Shown here: positions 50,870 to 53,465 of the stretch, in pieces
How positions within the stretch are numbered: position 1 is the first letter of the stretch
Layout of the letters: every line of letters starts with the position of its first letter
DNA from: Paracoccus lutimaris
GTDB taxonomy: Bacteria; Pseudomonadota; Alphaproteobacteria; Rhodobacterales; Rhodobacteraceae
DNA length: 53,465 nucleotides
Assembly: GCF_003337565.1 (NCBI RefSeq)
Contig: NZ_QPJL01000025.1
Span: forward strand, 1 to 53,465
Direction of reading: 5' to 3'
Notes under the pieces: generated by a model
Told to the model about the DNA's origin: nothing
Databases searched by the model: none
What the model saw: the letters and a program-made list of their open reading frames with translations, nothing else
Program-made: the position numbers and the translations under genes

Positions 50870-51352
50870 TCAGCCGGTAAAGAGGCCAATGGTCACGAAG
50901 ACCGCGCCAGCGACCAGCCAGGCGGGCTTGTGCTTGGGGCCGAAGGCGCCAAAGGCCAGACAGGGCAGCGCCAGGAACCAGGGCCAGTGCCTGGCCATGG
51001 CGGGCGCAAGGCCGGTGACCCAGCCCGGCGCCATCAGCGCAAAGAAATAGCTGAGCATGGCCAGAACGCCGAAATAGCAGGTGGCCGCCAGCCCGACCTC
51101 AAGCACGGCGCGCTCGGTCCGGTCGCTGTTCCAGGCATGCGGGCGCGGCAGCAAGCTGCGCGACAGCACGATGATGGTCAGGCCCAGGAAAGTCGCCGAG
51201 GCGATGCCCAGGATCGGCAGCAGAAAGGACTGGGTGATGGCGCTGGCGACGGGCGCGCCGGTCGCCACGCGCCCGGCATCGACAAGGCCGAACAGGCTGA
51301 GCGAGGCCAGAAAGGCGGTGGCATAGGTGGTAAGCGTGCTGGGGTTCGACAT
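50870..51352 (-). CDS. Hypothetical integral membrane protein
   Basis: A 160-residue protein with about four transmembrane helices (TTYATAFLASLSLFGLVDAG, SFLLPILGIASATFLGLTII, VGLAATCYFGVLAMLSYFFAL, AWLVAGAVFVTIGLFTG) and few charged residues. I do not recognise the family. It is upstream of the YbaY/META gene on the same strand with a 37-base gap, so the two may be co-transcribed. Start 51352 is chosen because AAAGAAG lies upstream; an in-frame ATG at 51388 has no ribosome-binding site. Divergent from the small membrane protein / LysR unit. Confidence 0.68.
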   Translation of the reverse strand: MSNPSTLTTYATAFLASLSLFGLVDAGRVATGAPVASAITQSFLLPILGIASATFLGLTIIVLSRSLLPRPHAWNSDRTERAVLEVGLAATCYFGVLAMLSYFFALMAPGWVTGLAPAMARHWPWFLALPCLAFGAFGPKHKPAWLVAGAVFVTIGLFTG

Positions 51353-51412
51353 GCTGGCTTCTTTGCTTGCGTGATCGTGACGGGACATCAGGCGGGGCAA
51401 CCGGGACTCGGG

Positions 51413-51458
51413 CGGCCCGCTCAGGATAGCGGGCCGGGACGGGGCTGTCATCTGACAG
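51413..51458. promoter_or_regulatory. Two adjacent inverted repeats in a divergent promoter region
   Basis: CGGCCCGCT (51413-51421) / AGCGGGCCG (51428-51436) is a perfect 9-bp repeat, 6-base spacer. CTGTCA (51445-51450) / TGACAG (51453-51458) is a perfect 6-bp repeat, 2-base spacer. Both lie in the 158-base gap between divergent genes, one of which leads to a LysR gene, so one or both could be its operators. Confidence 0.4.
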
Positions 51459-51510
51459 GCGCGTGGGGTTGAATGGGGGCAGAATCGAAGCGGCGGTCGA
51501 AGGGGGCGGC

Positions 51511-51762
51511 ATGACCGAGGGGATGCAGGCGGGAATGGCGCTGGTAAGCTCGGCGCTGATCTGCGGCGGCGCGCTTTACCTGTGGGCACTGGCGCGCGGC
51601 AAGTTTCAGGCACGGGCGATCATCGTCCTGCTTTGGCTGGTACTTTTGGCCATGAGCGTGATCGCCGGCGCACCCTGGGTCATCGCCATGGGCTCGGCAA
51701 CGGTGCTGATGGCCCTGTGGATCTATGTGCATGTCCTGCACCACCGGTGGTGGTGGTGGTGA
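51511..51762 (+). CDS. Small hydrophobic membrane protein with WWWW terminus
   Basis: An 83-residue protein with about three transmembrane helices (ALVSSALICGGALYLWALA, AIIVLLWLVLLAMSVIAGA, VIAMGSATVLMALWIYVHVL) ending in HHRWWWW. The terminal Trp run is encoded by the TGG/GTG tract at 51746-51761. No family recognised. AAGGGGG precedes the ATG at 51511. The stop TGA overlaps the GTG start of the LysR gene (GTGA), so the regulator is probably translated by coupling. Confidence 0.7.
   Translation: MTEGMQAGMALVSSALICGGALYLWALARGKFQARAIIVLLWLVLLAMSVIAGAPWVIAMGSATVLMALWIYVHVLHHRWWWW
51746..51761 (+). repeat. (GTG)5 microsatellite at a gene junction
   Basis: Five consecutive GTG triplets (51747-51761, preceded by G). 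They encode the Trp run of the small membrane protein in one frame and five possible GTG start codons (51747, 51750, 51753, 51756, 51759) of the LysR gene in the other. Gain or loss of whole triplets keeps both frames and only changes Trp number and start options. Confidence 0.85.
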
Positions 51763-52718
51763 AAAACCCCCTGCCCCCCGAGCATATCCTGCGCCGGCTG
51801 CTGCAAAAGGGGCGGCTGCGACAGTTCCAGATGGTGCTGGCGGTGGCCGATCTGGGCAACAGCCATGACGCGGCACGCACGCTGGCCGTCTCGCAGCCGG
51901 CGATCACCAAGGCCGTGCAGGAACTTGAGGAGGTCCTGGGCCTCGCCGTCTTCGAGCGCCACGCCCGCGGCATGCGGCCGACGCCGATGGGCCGCGAGAT
52001 CGTGCTGTTCCTGCGCCGGATCGTCGCCACCACCGGGCAGTTCGCGGAAACCGTCGCCACCCATCACAGCACAGAATCGCTGGTGGTGCGGATCGGCGCG
52101 GTGGCGGCGGGGCTGAACGGGGTGCTGGCCCATCACCTGCCGATCTTTGCCGAGGCCCATCCCCAGATCCGCATCCGCGTGGACGAGATCGACGGCCGCC
52201 AGATCAACACGATCCTGGCCGATGGCGAATTCGACGTGATCATCTGCCGCCGCCAGCCCACCCTGCCCCGGCCTTGGGATTTCACGCCGCTGTTCTGGGA
52301 CGAGCACGCGATCATTGCCGCGCCCGATCATCCGCTGGTCGGGCGGCGCGGCCTGAGGCTGGACGACCTTGAGGGCTGCATCTGGATGACGCCCACCACA
52401 GGCGTTCTGGCGCTGGGACTGTTCGAGGATCTGGTGGTGCGCTGCCGCAACCCGGGCTTTTGCCAGATCGCGACCCGCGCCCCGGTCATCATCCGCGAAA
52501 CCCTGCGCCAGCGCCGGGCGCTGGCCATCGTGCCGCTGAGCACCTTTCAGGCGGAACTGGCGGCGGGCACGGTCGCGCGGCTGGACTTTCCGCTCAACAG
52601 CCCCAATGCGCCGGTCGGCCTGATCGCCTGCCACGAGGCGATGGGCGCAGCCGCACTGGCGCTGGTCGAATATCTGCGGGGCCATGCCGCACCCGAGCCG
52701 GCCCCGCAATCGCCCTAG
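51759..52718 (+). CDS. LysR-family transcriptional regulator (PcaQ/GbpR-like)
   Basis: A 319-residue regulator when started at the last GTG (51759), which overlaps the upstream stop; four earlier GTGs are in frame. The HTH (about 15-75) contains RLRQFQMVLAVADLGNSHDA, TLAVSQPAITKAVQELE and GLAVFERHARGMRPTPMG. The ligand domain spans about 100-305 (VVRIGAVAAGLNGVLAHHLP, GEFDVIICRR). The N-terminal pattern is closest, by recollection, to the PcaQ/GbpR group controlling aromatic or sugar catabolism. It lies convergent to a TRAP transporter gene, and the two stop codons share CTAG. Confidence 0.87.
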   Translation: MKNPLPPEHILRRLLQKGRLRQFQMVLAVADLGNSHDAARTLAVSQPAITKAVQELEEVLGLAVFERHARGMRPTPMGREIVLFLRRIVATTGQFAETVATHHSTESLVVRIGAVAAGLNGVLAHHLPIFAEAHPQIRIRVDEIDGRQINTILADGEFDVIICRRQPTLPRPWDFTPLFWDEHAIIAAPDHPLVGRRGLRLDDLEGCIWMTPTTGVLALGLFEDLVVRCRNPGFCQIATRAPVIIRETLRQRRALAIVPLSTFQAELAAGTVARLDFPLNSPNAPVGLIACHEAMGAAALALVEYLRGHAAPEPAPQSP

Positions 52719-53370
52719 GGGCGCGGCATCAGCAGATCCGGCAACCAGGTCGAGATCTGCGGGATGAAGGTCACCATGATCAGAAGCCCCAGCATCAGGA
52801 AGAAAAAGGGCAGCGTGCCGCGCAGAACCTCTCCGACCGGGCGGCCGGTGACGTTCGACATCACGAAAAGGTTCAGCCCGACCGGCGGCGACAGCAGCGC
52901 CAGCTCGATATTGATGACCATGACGATGGCGAAATGCTCGGGCTCGATCCCCAGCTGGCGGATCACCGGGGCGACCACCGGCAGCACGATCAGAATGATC
53001 GCGACGCCCTCAAGGAACATGCCCAGAAACAGCAGCAGCACGTTCATCACCAGCAGGAACTGCCAGGGCTTCAGCCCGCTTTCCACGATCATCCCGGCCA
53101 TGGTCTGAGGCATGCCGGATTTGATGATCCATGCCGAAAGCAGCGTCGCGCCGATGATGATGGCGACCACGACCGTGGTGCGGTCGATGGATTCCGTGAA
53201 CAGCTTTGGCAGATCGCGCAGCCGGACCGAGCGGAAGACCAGCGCCACCACGAAGAACGAGACCAGCGCGCCCAGCACGGCTGCCTAGGTCAGGGTGACG
53301 AAGCCGCCGTAAAGCCCGCCCAGGATCACCACCGGGATCGACATGGCCGGCAGCGCCTTGAGGTTCGTGG
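52715..53370 (-). pseudogene. TRAP transporter large permease (DctM), disrupted
   Basis: The C-terminal half of a DctM/TRAP large permease: LLLFLGMFLEGVAIILIVLP, HFAIVMVINIELALLSPPVG and NLFVMSNVTGRP are typical of the family's last helices. Reading upstream on the minus strand, the frame meets TAG at 53287-53285, exactly where the conserved TEAA of the TxTEAA motif should have Glu (LYGGFVTLT-stop-AAVLG). The coding similarity continues (KALPAMSIPVVILGG) to about 53370 and stops at an insertion sequence end. So the gene carries a nonsense mutation and has lost its N-terminal half. An intact frame of 187 codons remains from 53278. Confidence 0.78.
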
Positions 53371-53465
53371 TGTTGATTGCCACTGAGATTTGACCCGGCA
53401 ACAGCGGAAATTGTCATTGAGAATTGACCCATGTGCAACCTTGCCCCGGCTTGAACCAGCTGGGG
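53371..53465. mobile_element. IS21-like insertion sequence end
   Basis: From about 53371 (TGTTGATTGCC) the sequence no longer resembles DctM and changes character. It carries two imperfect direct repeats, TTGCCACTGAGATTTGACCC (53377-53396) and TTGTCATTGAGAATTGACCC (53411-53430), 34 bases apart and matching at 17 of 20 positions. Multiple short repeats of the type CACTGAGAATTGACCC near a TG terminus are characteristic of IS21-family ends, where they bind transposase. The istA/istB genes would be beyond base 53465. Confidence 0.6.

Overview
This window looks like a chromosomal segment of an alphaproteobacterium of the Rhodobacteraceae, most probably Paracoccus or a close relative. The evidence is the high GC content with strong G/C at third codon positions, together with family-typical genes: the cell-cycle regulator TrcR (DUF1013), COQ9, a short DUF1127 protein, tandem peptide deformylase genes before fmt, the ycjX-ycjF pair, bluB, and Hint and RTX surface proteins. 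Genus assignment is inference. Both ends lie in insertion sequences of different families (an IS5-like transposase tail on the left, an IS21-like end on the right), and each has truncated the gene next to it. The segment may therefore be one assembly contig broken at repeats.

Layout. 1-1.3 kb: IS5 remnant and a 5'-truncated Hint-domain gene. 1.3-9 kb: an L,D-transpeptidase overlapping a PatB/MalY-type lyase, then def, a catalytically dead def paralogue and fmt, two small membrane proteins and the helicase hrpB. 9-12.1 kb: an AT-richer island with two tandem RTX (calcium-binding) proteins, a relic of a third RTX C-terminus between them, and clear hairpins and promoter-like sequence. 12.2-19.2 kb: ycjX-ycjF, pbpC, arfB-nudix-pit. 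19.2-31.6 kb: an orphan ThDP enzyme, a low-molecular-weight phosphatase, a beta-barrel protein, a TM2 protein, pheT (no pheS adjacent), bluB, a Tat-exported agmatine-deiminase-like enzyme, a GST, mscL, the divergent ald/Lrp pair and a small Cys/His-rich putative metal-handling pair. 31.7-40 kb: rpsU, COQ9-quinone oxidoreductase, RNase T2, trcR, gabD, a P1 peptidase, msrA-prmA. 40-53.4 kb: a quinone reductase with a divergent LysR regulator and palindromic operator, a DUF1127 gene that appears to start at ATT, rsmE/ubiA, a large OmpA-like protein, an aminotransferase-sulfurtransferase pair, smpB, a YbaY/META protein, a small-membrane-protein/LysR pair joined by a GTG tract, and a doubly disrupted TRAP permease.

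Most genes are housekeeping. Translation and quality control recur (def, fmt, pheT, arfB, rpsU, prmA, rsmE, smpB), as do quinone-related (COQ9, ubiA, two quinone reductases) and envelope genes (LDT, pbpC, ycjX/F, OmpA). I found no CRISPR array, phage, restriction or defence cluster, rRNA or tRNA. The most unusual signals are the ATT-started DUF1127 gene, the inactive deformylase paralogue, the RTX tandem with its relic, a four-copy repeat that always sits just 3' of a stop codon in gene orientation, the GTG microsatellite used as a start region, and the IS-disrupted genes at both edges.
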